Assembly: GCF_900101875.1 (NCBI RefSeq)
Contig: NZ_FNAI01000001.1
Location: 248,001-312,000, forward strand
Source of the DNA: Mucilaginibacter pineti
Lineage (GTDB): Bacteria; Bacteroidota; Bacteroidia; Sphingobacteriales; Sphingobacteriaceae
Reading direction: 5' to 3'
Length of the DNA: 64,000 nucleotides
Both the position numbers and the translations under genes were made by a program. The notes under the pieces are model-generated. The model made no database searches. It saw nothing but the letters and a program-made list of their open reading frames with translations, and was not told where the DNA came from. Shown here piece after piece: positions 53,592-62,421 of the stretch. The stretch's first letter is position 1. Each line of letters starts with the position of its first letter.

Positions 53592-56180
53592 TTACTGCTT
53601 ATCTTCCTTATGCGCATCGGGTCCCTCGTAGCTGTAATTGTATGGTGGGTACGGAACTATGAAAGTGTGCTCTACGCGCGATGAACGTTTAAAATAAGGA
53701 ATCCATATGGCAGAAACAATTATTGCTCTTATAAAAATTGGCAGACTGGTATTGGCAGCTACTTTATTATTAAAAGTTAAACCTGCAAAATAGTCTACAG
53801 CAAAAAACACGATGGCAAAAGCAAAATAAATAATGATTGTTTTGGGCAATATATCACGCTTCTTCAATAAAAGAATGAAACAAAATGTAGCGAAACACAT
53901 TAAAATAGTGTAGCCTAAAGTTTCATATACTAACAGAAATTTCAAATTAAACTCATGCTTGCTTGAGGCGTACATATTCCACAACTTTATTGAAAAATAA
54001 CCTTTTTCAATAAGCACCACTCCTGAATTTAGCGCAGTTAAACATAATCCAATAGCAACAAATATCAGCCACCCACCTATCGGCGTAAATGAAGTACCGT
54101 AACTAAAAACTATAGCTGGCGTTTCAATTTGGTAAATGTAAACACCCAGAAAAATAAATCCGATAACTATCAATAATGCAGATATTATTAAAATGCCATT
54201 TACATTGGTCGGTCCCGAATCTTCATTGCCAGCATTGGGATTGTAGGAAAAGCTATAAGCCAGGCCATCGTCATTCAATTTCTTGATATCGGCTTTAAAC
54301 TCGGCCAGTTTATTTACAGGTACATTATCTTTTAAATACCTGAGGCTGTAAGCGAGCGACAATGTATCGCCGGATGCGGTATAATGCGATGCGAAGTGGT
54401 AGTAATCTCTATCCAGAGCATTGTTCTTTTCTGTAATATCCCAACCTCCCGGCAATAGCACCCGTATGGTATAATCTATATTAAGCGGATAGCTGATGGA
54501 TACCGGCGCTTTTGTTCGCCAGCTTATTGATGGGAGTTGCTGCGATATGTAATTGGCATACAGATCAACCATGTATTTATTGGTGGCCGAGTCTTTTTTG
54601 AAGTAGCTGTTGATAATATAGGTTTCGGTAGTGGTTAGTACGTTTTTATCCTGATCATCAATTACGGTGATGGAATCTTTGGGCTCTATCTTTGAATAGA
54701 TCTTACCGTAATATTCAAGATAGTTCTTCTCCGTTTCGGCCATCCCCGATGAAGCCAGCCTGCTGCGGATATCATCGGCCTCGTTAAGCGTGTAAGTGGT
54801 TTTTACTGTAAAGGTAACCGGCGATTTTTCATCTATTATTTTGTAAGTATCCTCATAAAATATTTTACCCGTTTTCGATGGCGGGATGGTTGTAAGCGCA
54901 TTGTTTCCCGCTTTTAATATCAATCCCCTGCCGTAATCGGGGAAATAAATATCTGCACCTTTACCACCCTGGTAATCAATTGTAGCATCCACCCATACCT
55001 GTTTCCCGTTTACGTTGGCTGTTACAACCGCATGGTCAAAGGCGTGGTAAGTGGGAATATATTCGGCAATATGTGCCCTGATTGACGAGTTAACCAGCAC
55101 CATCGAAGCATCTATCCCATCGGCTTTAAGCATTGATACCAGCAGTAATGATTTATCTTTACAATCGCCATAGCGTTGTTTAAATACCTTTTCGGGATTA
55201 TTAGCCCTGTGCGAGTACGGCCCTATTTCAATCCCCATATACCGCACCTCGTCCTGAACGGTTTTTACGGCTTCCCTAAAGTATTTTTCCTTGTCTGCAC
55301 CGGCTTTGGCTTTTAATTTAGCAATGCGTTCGCCAAGTTCGCCTTTAATATTTATGGCTGTTGGATTAATGTTTAGGGCCCAGTTAACAACCTCTGCCCA
55401 ATCGTTATATTCGCTTATCTGGATGTAGGGTTTGGTATTATACCAATCTGGCTGGCCATCTTCATCGCGTGCAGGCGGTATTTGAAAACCTTCGTATTCG
55501 TACCTCTTTAAACCATTGGTGTCGGTTATGGTGGCTTTGGGTACGTTGTTATAGTTTTTGATATTCAGCTTTCGTTGCGATGAAGTAATAAGCACAGTAT
55601 ACTGATGTGCAATGGGGTAATACCATTGAAAATAAACCTCATCGCAATATTTGCCATTAAAGATGGGGTTGCGACCAGTCAGTGTGTACGAATACTCAAT
55701 TTTATCGCCTTTGCGGATATCATCCAGGATGCAAAGCGCCGAATAACTGCCCTGGTAAATAAAGTTGGACAGATCCTGCTCATCGGCAATTACTTTAAAT
55801 TTAGACGTGTTGAGTCTGTTTAGCGGTTTGCCATCGCGCCAGATGGTGATATCATGAAAATCGAGCCTTTCAAAACTTGGATCAAAACCAACGGAGATCT
55901 GCGAAGCGTTCTGGATGCCGGTTTCTGATACTATTTCTTTTATAACGTGGTGATAGTCTGCCTGCTTTTCAACCTGGATCTGTTCTTCTATAAGTGTATA
56001 AAAAAAGCCTTTTTCAATGGTGCGGGCAGATGGTCTTTTATCGTATACTTTGCAAACACTTAACCAGGTTGGCTTGGCCGATACATGAACTACCGGCGTC
56101 CCTCCTTTTGCACCTTGGCTATTGAATAATAACAGTAGACAAACAGATAACGAATAATATATTTTAAAAAGCTTTTGCAT
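53592..56180 (-). CDS. DUF3857/transglutaminase-like protein with C-terminal DUF2569-type membrane domain
   Basis: The signal peptide region is YSLSVCLLLLFNSQG. DUF3857 occupies about 55-250. A transglutaminase-like fold spans about 270-410, with Cys340 (RYGDCKDKSLLLV), the His in YHAFDHAVVTAN and the Asp in VWVDATIDYQ as the triad. Residues 660-840 hold about five membrane helices, beginning near PTNVNGILIISAL and including PIGGWLIFVAIGLCLT, resembling DUF2569. Family proteins are envelope-located with unknown substrates, possibly peptide cross-links or proteolysis. It is monocistronic, with 295 bases upstream. Confidence 0.85.
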   Translation of the reverse strand: MQKLFKIYYSLSVCLLLLFNSQGAKGGTPVVHVSAKPTWLSVCKVYDKRPSARTIEKGFFYTLIEEQIQVEKQADYHHVIKEIVSETGIQNASQISVGFDPSFERLDFHDITIWRDGKPLNRLNTSKFKVIADEQDLSNFIYQGSYSALCILDDIRKGDKIEYSYTLTGRNPIFNGKYCDEVYFQWYYPIAHQYTVLITSSQRKLNIKNYNNVPKATITDTNGLKRYEYEGFQIPPARDEDGQPDWYNTKPYIQISEYNDWAEVVNWALNINPTAINIKGELGERIAKLKAKAGADKEKYFREAVKTVQDEVRYMGIEIGPYSHRANNPEKVFKQRYGDCKDKSLLLVSMLKADGIDASMVLVNSSIRAHIAEYIPTYHAFDHAVVTANVNGKQVWVDATIDYQGGKGADIYFPDYGRGLILKAGNNALTTIPPSKTGKIFYEDTYKIIDEKSPVTFTVKTTYTLNEADDIRSRLASSGMAETEKNYLEYYGKIYSKIEPKDSITVIDDQDKNVLTTTETYIINSYFKKDSATNKYMVDLYANYISQQLPSISWRTKAPVSISYPLNIDYTIRVLLPGGWDITEKNNALDRDYYHFASHYTASGDTLSLAYSLRYLKDNVPVNKLAEFKADIKKLNDDGLAYSFSYNPNAGNEDSGPTNVNGILIISALLIVIGFIFLGVYIYQIETPAIVFSYGTSFTPIGGWLIFVAIGLCLTALNSGVVLIEKGYFSIKLWNMYASSKHEFNLKFLLVYETLGYTILMCFATFCFILLLKKRDILPKTIIIYFAFAIVFFAVDYFAGLTFNNKVAANTSLPIFIRAIIVSAIWIPYFKRSSRVEHTFIVPYPPYNYSYEGPDAHKEDKQ

Positions 56181-56246
56181 ACCGGCTATGAAAATAAATA
56201 AAGAACATGAGTTTTTCTTATTTATTTAATATTCGCGTAAAAACAA

Positions 56247-56278
56247 AAAAAGCCACCTCAGTAATTGAAGTGGCTTTT
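56247..56278 (-). terminator. Terminator of the DUF2723/TMEM260-like gene
   Basis: On the minus strand AAAAGCCACTTCA pairs with TGAGGTGGCTTTT (one wobble) around a five- to seven-base loop, and a T run follows. It is 27 bases beyond the stop codon. Confidence 0.85.
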
Positions 56279-56304
56279 GAAATGCAGAAAACTGCATTGA
56301 AGAT

Positions 56305-59300
56305 TTATTGCTGTGCGCCCAATACAGGAGCAAACTTTTTCATATAATCTTTTAATTGTGCATCTACTTTGTTATAAATAGCTGTTTGGTTTGCGTTTTT
56401 GGTAAACTCGGCCAGACCATTTAATAGTTGGAAACCAATTTGCACATCGCGCATAGCTAAGCCGCCGCTGTTTGTGCTTAATAAATGATAGTTGTAATCA
56501 AGCTGATCGGTTACATAGCTGTCAATACTGTTGGCCAGTTTGGTGCCTAATACCACATCATGCAATTCAAAGGCAAGCTGTGCCATGAATAATTTACGAC
56601 CTGCAACATCAATGTAAGGCGTTATATCCGGCATTTCCTGATCGTATTTATGTAAAACTTTCAGGGCTAAATCACTATGACCTTCATTCATTAAGCTTTG
56701 AGCCAAATCAATAAAAGTAGTGGTCATTACCGGGTAAAACATTGATGTAGATTCATGATCAAGGTATCGGGCATTTTTGAAATTGCCAAATTTAAACTTT
56801 GTCATAACGTTGTTGTACATCACCATTGTATTTGTTTTACTCAACTGATCGCGCAGCGAAGTATCTTTTTTCAATGGCATTAAATGATAAGTAAAACCTT
56901 CCTTGTACAAGTATGGCTGTAAGCCTATCAGGTTTTCGTTACCAATAGTGGTAGTAAAGCAGATAGGCCTTTTCCAGTTGTTATGGGCCAGCATATCTAA
57001 AATAGCCAGGTTTTCTTTAGTAACATAATTAGGCGGGAATCTCCAGTCCATAATATCAGCTATTTTAGCTTGCTGATCTGCAGGTACTACACCATTCTTA
57101 ATTACATCATCGCGGTTAATGGTAATTTTAAGATTTTTGGTTGGCAGGTAGTTACCGTAGTCGCCGCTTTGGTATTGTACCATTGTTTGTTTATCATCTG
57201 ATGAAATGAAGTCAAAAACCTCTTTAACTTCCTGCGGACCGGCCAATTTTTGGTCATTGTAGTAAATTACATCACGGGTACCTTCCTTATATTTATCATA
57301 AGGCATGGTGATAGGCAATGGTTGCGATTCGTTCATTTTACCCTGCATCTGGCGGATATACCAATCGCCGGTGAAAAGGCTAAGATTTACAATGCGTACA
57401 TCTGGTCTTATACCTTCAACCTCCTGATCGTACCATAACGAGTAAGTATCGTTATCGCCATAAGTAAACAAAATGGCGTTTGGCGGGCACGATATAAGAT
57501 AGTTGTAAGCCATGTCATGCGCAGTCCATTTTGTTGAACGGTCATGATTTTTCCACTCTTTGCTGGCTAACAATACCGGTGCAAGTAACAAGCAAATGGC
57601 TGTAGCGCCAAAGCCGGCAATTTTAGGACTTATGAATTTACGCGCGGTTTCGGCAATAGCGATAACGCTTAACCCAATCCAGATAGCGAAGGCGTAGAAT
57701 GAGCCTACATAGGAATAATCCCGCTCCCTGGGTTGTATGGAGGGTTGGTTTACATAAAGTACAATGGCCAGGCCCGTAAAGAAAAATAACAGTAATACTA
57801 TCAGTGCATCCCTGTCTTTACGGCTGAAATGATATACAGCACCTATTAATCCTAAAACCAAAGGGAGGAAATACAAAGGTGTATAAGTTGTACCATTTGT
57901 TACCGATTTTGGAATGTGTTTTGAACCATCAAAGATCCCTGATGTCCAGTTACCGTCGATACCTTCAGTGCTGGCCTGTCCGTCGGCGTCATTGTAGCGG
58001 CCAACAAAATTCCATAAAAAGTAGCGCCAGTACATCTGGTACATTTGCCAGCTTGCCATCCATTTCAGGTTATCGGCAAAAGTTGGTGCCTGCCCTTCGG
58101 GAATTTTTAGCCAATCTTTATAAAACTGAACATCCTGTGCATCTGTACTGTACATACGCGGCAAAATGGTTGTGTGATCGTACTTGGTTTCAATTTTACG
58201 ACCGGCATTCTCATACTTGGTTTTTCCTTTACGATAGATGATACTGCCTTCGGTTTGGTCGATAGGTTTTGCATCATAATACTGACCGCTCAGTAACGGG
58301 TTTTCGCCATACTGAATACGGTTTAAGTAGCCGTAAAGTGTAAAAGCATTATCCGGGTGAGAATTATTCAGATCGGGATTAGCAGTAGCTCTGATAGGGA
58401 TATATGCAAATGAGCCATAACCGAAATAAATAAAGGCAACACACAAAAGTATGAGGTTTAGCACCGGCTTTTTAGCGCGGATACTATATAATATACCGGC
58501 TACTAATGCTGCAATTATTATTACTATAAAGAAAAACGCCCCTGTCCCAAAACTAAGGCCAAGTGTGTTTACAAAGAAAAGATCAAAATAAGCGGCAAAC
58601 TTTATAGTGTAGCCCCTAATACCGTATTGTACAAGACCCAGGATAACAATACCTGCCAGCACGGCAAGAATACCATTTTTAACAGTAATATTTTTGCTTC
58701 TGCGGAAGAAGTAAACCGTTGCTATAGCCGGTATGGTTAACAGGTTAAGCAGGTGTATACCTATTGATAAACCAATTACGTAGGCTATAAAAACCAGCCA
58801 TTTGTCAGCTCCGGGTTCATCGGCATGGGCATCCCATTTTAATATGGCCCAAAAAACAATAGCAGTACATAATGACGATAATGCAAATACGATGGTTTCA
58901 ACAGCCGAAAACCAAAAGGTATCGGTATAGGTAAACGCTAATGCACCAACCAATCCTGCACCCATTATAACAATGAGGTTTGATTGTTCAACAACATCAT
59001 CGCGTTTGCTAAGCAACAACTTTTTGGCTAATGCGGTTATCGTCCAAAACAGGAACATAATAGTTGCACCACTGGCAATTGCCGAACCCATGTTGGTAAA
59101 ATAAGGCACCTTTGTTTTGTCGCCTAAAGAAAGCAACGAAAACAGTTTACCCAGCATGGCAAATACGGGGTAACCGGGTTGGTGGGCCACCTGCAAACGG
59201 TAGGCACATGAAATAAATTCACCGCAATCCCAAAAACTTACGGATGGCTCTAAGGTTAAAATGTAGGTAACAGAAGCTATAACAAAGCAAAGCCAGCCTA

Positions 59301-59328
59301 AAAGGTTATTGATTTTTTTGTACTGCAT
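56305..59328 (-). CDS. DUF2723 (TMEM260-like) GT-C family membrane glycosyltransferase
   Basis: A 1007-residue GT-C type enzyme. About twelve membrane helices are followed by roughly 450 soluble periplasmic residues. The first loop after helix 1 carries SFWDCGEFISCAYRLQVAHQPGYP (Asp34, Glu37), the acidic pair typical of GT-C active sites. The human homologue TMEM260 is an O-mannosyltransferase. In Bacteroidota DUF2723 proteins are proposed to glycosylate secreted proteins using lipid-linked sugars. It is preceded by about 267 bases shared with the divergent gene at 59596. Substrate protein and sugar are unknown. Confidence 0.87.
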   Translation of the reverse strand: MQYKKINNLLGWLCFVIASVTYILTLEPSVSFWDCGEFISCAYRLQVAHQPGYPVFAMLGKLFSLLSLGDKTKVPYFTNMGSAIASGATIMFLFWTITALAKKLLLSKRDDVVEQSNLIVIMGAGLVGALAFTYTDTFWFSAVETIVFALSSLCTAIVFWAILKWDAHADEPGADKWLVFIAYVIGLSIGIHLLNLLTIPAIATVYFFRRSKNITVKNGILAVLAGIVILGLVQYGIRGYTIKFAAYFDLFFVNTLGLSFGTGAFFFIVIIIAALVAGILYSIRAKKPVLNLILLCVAFIYFGYGSFAYIPIRATANPDLNNSHPDNAFTLYGYLNRIQYGENPLLSGQYYDAKPIDQTEGSIIYRKGKTKYENAGRKIETKYDHTTILPRMYSTDAQDVQFYKDWLKIPEGQAPTFADNLKWMASWQMYQMYWRYFLWNFVGRYNDADGQASTEGIDGNWTSGIFDGSKHIPKSVTNGTTYTPLYFLPLVLGLIGAVYHFSRKDRDALIVLLLFFFTGLAIVLYVNQPSIQPRERDYSYVGSFYAFAIWIGLSVIAIAETARKFISPKIAGFGATAICLLLAPVLLASKEWKNHDRSTKWTAHDMAYNYLISCPPNAILFTYGDNDTYSLWYDQEVEGIRPDVRIVNLSLFTGDWYIRQMQGKMNESQPLPITMPYDKYKEGTRDVIYYNDQKLAGPQEVKEVFDFISSDDKQTMVQYQSGDYGNYLPTKNLKITINRDDVIKNGVVPADQQAKIADIMDWRFPPNYVTKENLAILDMLAHNNWKRPICFTTTIGNENLIGLQPYLYKEGFTYHLMPLKKDTSLRDQLSKTNTMVMYNNVMTKFKFGNFKNARYLDHESTSMFYPVMTTTFIDLAQSLMNEGHSDLALKVLHKYDQEMPDITPYIDVAGRKLFMAQLAFELHDVVLGTKLANSIDSYVTDQLDYNYHLLSTNSGGLAMRDVQIGFQLLNGLAEFTKNANQTAIYNKVDAQLKDYMKKFAPVLGAQQ

Positions 59329-59595
59329 TTATAATAGTAATAGATTTTTCGCGCGGGCAAATATCATGATTTTTATAACTTATTTAAAAAAAACCACTTC
59401 ACGATTTCAAATTTAACAATAATTAACGCTTTTGAAGAAGATTAAGGTGCTTTGAATTAAGGGTTATTAAACGAAGCGGCCAATCCTTTTACAGATAAAA
59501 ACCGTAATCTAATATCCTTACTCCAGCGACTGAACCTCAAAAGTAATTGAAAACGAAATTTTTATGTTACCATAAATAATACTTATTTTGTTGCG

Positions 59596-61221
59596 ATGCA
59601 AAAACTCTACTCCTTGAATTTCGGAAAATCATTTTTGTTAGCAGGTGTACTCCTGTTTTCGGCACAATTAAGCAAGGCACAATCTGTTTATTTACCAAGC
59701 TCCTACCAGCTTTATCAAAAGTTTAATGGAGATATATATTCTGTAAAAAGCTCCTTCCACACATCATTACGCCCATTTTTAATTGATAGCCTTATCAGCC
59801 ATACTTATGATTCGGTATTAAACGTAGGCGTAAGCACCGACCGTAAAAGCTGGCTTAACCGCAAAATATTTAACGAGCACCTGTTTGATGTACAAACCAA
59901 GGACTATACATTTTATGGCGATGTGCTTGTAGACCTGCAGGCCGGTAAAGATTTTAAGGCAAAAAGATCCACCAATTTAAATACCCGTGGTTTCCAGTTC
60001 GGCGGAACAGTTGGTACCAAATTCTCTTTTTATACCAGTGGTTTTGAGGATCAGGGAAAATTTGCAGATTACTATAACGATGTTGTTAATGCAAACGGAT
60101 TTATACCCGGCCAGGCTTACGCAAGGCACTATAATGGTCAAAAACAACAAAGTCAGGATTGGTCATACGTTACAGCCATTTTATCTTACACGCCTATCAA
60201 GCAGTTGAATATTACTTTGGGTGAGGATAAGATGTTTGTGGGAGATGGTTACCGCTCATTGCTATTATCAGATTATGCGGCCAATATGCCCCTGCTAAGG
60301 GCAACTGTAAACCTGGGTGCTGTACAATACATGGCTACATGGGCTTACCTCGAAGATTTCAAAGAAACCAAGTTTGACGTATTTGGCAGCAATCGTCGTA
60401 AATGGGCTTTATTCCATTATTTGGATTGGAATGTGAGTAACCGGGTTTCTTTCGGTTTCTTTAACGCCGTTATAACTCCCGAAGCTGATGCGCAAGGTAA
60501 CCGCCGTGGTTTCGATCTTAACTTTATTAATCCCGTGTTGTTTTCAAGCTCACAGGGCCCTTCTGCACAACCAAAGGATAATGTGCTTGTTGGTTTTACG
60601 GGTAAATACAAAATATTCGATAAAACAGCCATTTATGGCCAGTTACTGTTAGATAAGTTTAAAGGCAGTGATTTCTTTTCGGGTAACAATGCCGATAATA
60701 CCAACGGTTTTCAGTTAGGGGTCCGCGGTGCCGATATTTTTAAAGTTGAACGCTTAAATTATCTTTTTGAGTTTAATACTGTTAAGCCATACACTTATTC
60801 AAATCAACAAAGCATCAGCAGCTACGCATTTTACGGCGATCCGCTGGCACACCCGCTGGGTGCAAATTTCAGGGAGTTTTTGGGGATAGTGAATTATTCT
60901 ATTGGCAGGTTTGATTTTCAGGGTCAGTTGGATTACGCCAAATATGGCCTTGATGCACTGGCAACCGACAATAACGGAAAAGCGATCACTAAGCCATTTG
61001 AACCTACCGAAAACACAACTACAACCATTGGACAAGGCTTAAACACCCAATTGTATTATGCCGAAGGTACCGTGTCATTCTTAATCAATCCTAAATATAA
61101 CCTGCGTTTCGAGTTAAGCGGCCTGTATCGCCAGGAAAAAAACAGCGTGGCAGATAACAAGACTACACTGGTTACTTTTGGCTTAAGAAGCTCATTCAGG
61201 AATTTATACCACGACTTTTAA
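59596..61221 (+). CDS. RemB/Wzi-like outer-membrane beta-barrel protein
   Basis: A signal peptide (FGKSFLLAGVLLFSAQLSKAQ) precedes a 500-residue barrel. The segments LNTRGFQFGGTVGTKFSFYTSGFEDQ and LNITLGEDKMFVGDGYRSLLLSDYAAN closely resemble the gliding-motility RemB and capsule-assembly Wzi families. The protein would be an outer-membrane lectin-like barrel or a surface-adhesion factor. No gliding gene cluster is visible, so a capsule or surface role is equally likely. It is transcribed away from the TMEM260-like gene and converges with the HxlR gene. Confidence 0.8.
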   Translation: MQKLYSLNFGKSFLLAGVLLFSAQLSKAQSVYLPSSYQLYQKFNGDIYSVKSSFHTSLRPFLIDSLISHTYDSVLNVGVSTDRKSWLNRKIFNEHLFDVQTKDYTFYGDVLVDLQAGKDFKAKRSTNLNTRGFQFGGTVGTKFSFYTSGFEDQGKFADYYNDVVNANGFIPGQAYARHYNGQKQQSQDWSYVTAILSYTPIKQLNITLGEDKMFVGDGYRSLLLSDYAANMPLLRATVNLGAVQYMATWAYLEDFKETKFDVFGSNRRKWALFHYLDWNVSNRVSFGFFNAVITPEADAQGNRRGFDLNFINPVLFSSSQGPSAQPKDNVLVGFTGKYKIFDKTAIYGQLLLDKFKGSDFFSGNNADNTNGFQLGVRGADIFKVERLNYLFEFNTVKPYTYSNQQSISSYAFYGDPLAHPLGANFREFLGIVNYSIGRFDFQGQLDYAKYGLDALATDNNGKAITKPFEPTENTTTTIGQGLNTQLYYAEGTVSFLINPKYNLRFELSGLYRQEKNSVADNKTTLVTFGLRSSFRNLYHDF

Positions 61222-61234
61222 TAATATAATAATG

Positions 61235-61258
61235 CCGGTTATCTTAATTGATAACCGG
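61235..61258. terminator. Hairpin between convergent RemB/Wzi-like and HxlR genes
   Basis: CCGGTTATC (61235-61243) pairs with GATAACCGG (61250-61258) around a six-base loop. It begins 13 bases after the barrel gene's stop and overlaps the last HxlR codons. On the minus strand a T-rich tract follows. Confidence 0.65.
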
Positions 61259-61588
61259 TTCCATAATATTTGCCCTGCTCCAGGAGGCTAATGATTGCAT
61301 AACATCGTTTAGCGATCTTCCTTTTTCGCTCAGGGAATACACCACCTTGGGCGGCACTTGCGGGAAGGCCTCGCGAATGATTATCCCATCGGCTTCCAAC
61401 TCTTTTAATTGCCTTGATAATACTTTTAAGGCAATACCCGGAATTGTCTTATGCAACTCGCCAAACCGTTTTGGTTCGTCCATCAATATCCATATAATTA
61501 TATGCTTCCATTTGCCGCCAATGATATCCATTGCAGCGGTTATGGGACAATCGCAGGCCGCAAAATATCTTTTTTCAATTTTCTTCAT
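61244..61588 (-). CDS. HxlR family winged-helix transcriptional regulator
   Basis: A 114-residue regulator. The HxlR core CPITAAMDIIGGKWKHIIIWIL carries the conserved Cys near the N-terminus, the usual redox or electrophile sensor, and RFGELHKTIPGIALKVLSRQLKELE is the recognition helix. The start is ATG 61588 (MKKIEKRYF); the longer frame begins with TTG at 61609. It is divergent from an SDR gene that it probably controls; direct repeats ATTACTTGACAAA lie between them. A quinone or aldehyde inducer is typical for the family. Confidence 0.92.
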   Translation of the reverse strand: MKKIEKRYFAACDCPITAAMDIIGGKWKHIIIWILMDEPKRFGELHKTIPGIALKVLSRQLKELEADGIIIREAFPQVPPKVVYSLSEKGRSLNDVMQSLASWSRANIMEPVIN

Positions 61589-61628
61589 TTTTAATGCATT
61601 GATTTTCAATGATTATTACCTTTATGTT

Positions 61629-61683
61629 ATTACTTGACAAAAAGGTAATTACTTGACAAATGTATAGCATTGGCATAGCTTTG
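61629..61683 (+). promoter_or_regulatory. SDR promoter overlapped by a candidate HxlR operator
   Basis: ATTACTTGACAAA occurs twice in direct order (61629-61641 and 61648-61660, period 19). TTACCTTT (61616-61623) and AAAGGTAA (61641-61648) are an inverted repeat around the first copy. CTTG at 61652-61655 acts as -33, and TAGCTTTG at 61676-61683 matches the -7 consensus TAnnTTTG exactly with a 20-base spacer. The second repeat covers the -33, so a regulator bound there would block transcription of the SDR gene. Confidence 0.6.
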
Positions 61684-61764
61684 ACAATAAAACGGATGAA
61701 AACTGACATAGCAACCAATAATTAAACAACACATTTAAAATACAAAATCAGTAAATTTAACTAT

Positions 61765-62361
61765 ATGAAAATTATCATCATAGGTGCCACAGGCACAATT
61801 GGCAAGCACATTACAAAGGCCTTGCAACAAGATCACGAGGTTATAAAAGTTGGATCAACAAGCGGCGACTTACAGGTTGATATTTCATCGTCAGCATCAA
61901 TCGAAAACCTTTTCAAGCAAGTTGGCTCCTTTGATGCGCTCATAAGCACAACCGGAAACGGGCACTTTGGCCCATTGAAAACAATGACTGAGAAGGATTT
62001 CAGGGTTGGGTTAGACAGTAAATTAATGGGCCAGATTAACCTCGTTTTAATTGGGCAGCATTACATCAATCCCAAAGGTTCGTTTACCCTAACTTCGGGT
62101 ATATTAAGTGATGATCCGGTTTTACTTGGCGCTAACTTAAGCGCGGTTAACGGAGCTATAAATGGTTTTGTACGCGCAGCAGCAATTGAATTGGAAAACG
62201 GCATCCGTATCAATACCGTAAGCCCTGGTGTGGTTGAGGAATCGCCTGTTTATTTTCCCTATTTTCAGGGTCACATACCGGTAACTATGGATCGTGTAAC
62301 GCAGGCTTATGTGAAAAGCGCGTTGGGTGCACTTACCGGGCAGGTTTTCCAGGTAGTTTAA
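61765..62361 (+). CDS. Short-chain dehydrogenase (atypical, about 198 residues)
   Basis: A Rossmann-fold protein with the NAD(P) motif GATGTIG at residues 6-12 and a TSG serine near residue 113. The usual catalytic Tyr-x3-Lys is not found: the expected segment reads ANLSAVNGAINGF, with Leu and Asn in those positions. This subfamily of short SDRs is common in Bacteroidota. Either a different residue does the chemistry, or the enzyme binds nucleotide without classic dehydrogenation. It is divergent from the HxlR gene and probably part of a stress or electrophile response. Confidence 0.87.
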   Translation: MKIIIIGATGTIGKHITKALQQDHEVIKVGSTSGDLQVDISSSASIENLFKQVGSFDALISTTGNGHFGPLKTMTEKDFRVGLDSKLMGQINLVLIGQHYINPKGSFTLTSGILSDDPVLLGANLSAVNGAINGFVRAAAIELENGIRINTVSPGVVEESPVYFPYFQGHIPVTMDRVTQAYVKSALGALTGQVFQVV

Positions 62362-62371
62362 TTGAGTATAA

Positions 62372-62408
62372 AACAAGTTCGCCAGCCTTACGGGCTGGCG
62401 AACTTGTT
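62372..62408. terminator. Strong bidirectional terminator between SDR and M20 genes
   Basis: AACAAGTTCGCCAGCC (62372-62387) pairs perfectly with GGCTGGCGAACTTGTT (62393-62408) around a five-base loop: 16 bp, between two convergent stop codons. Confidence 0.88.
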
Positions 62409-62421
62409 AATACAGCTTGAA

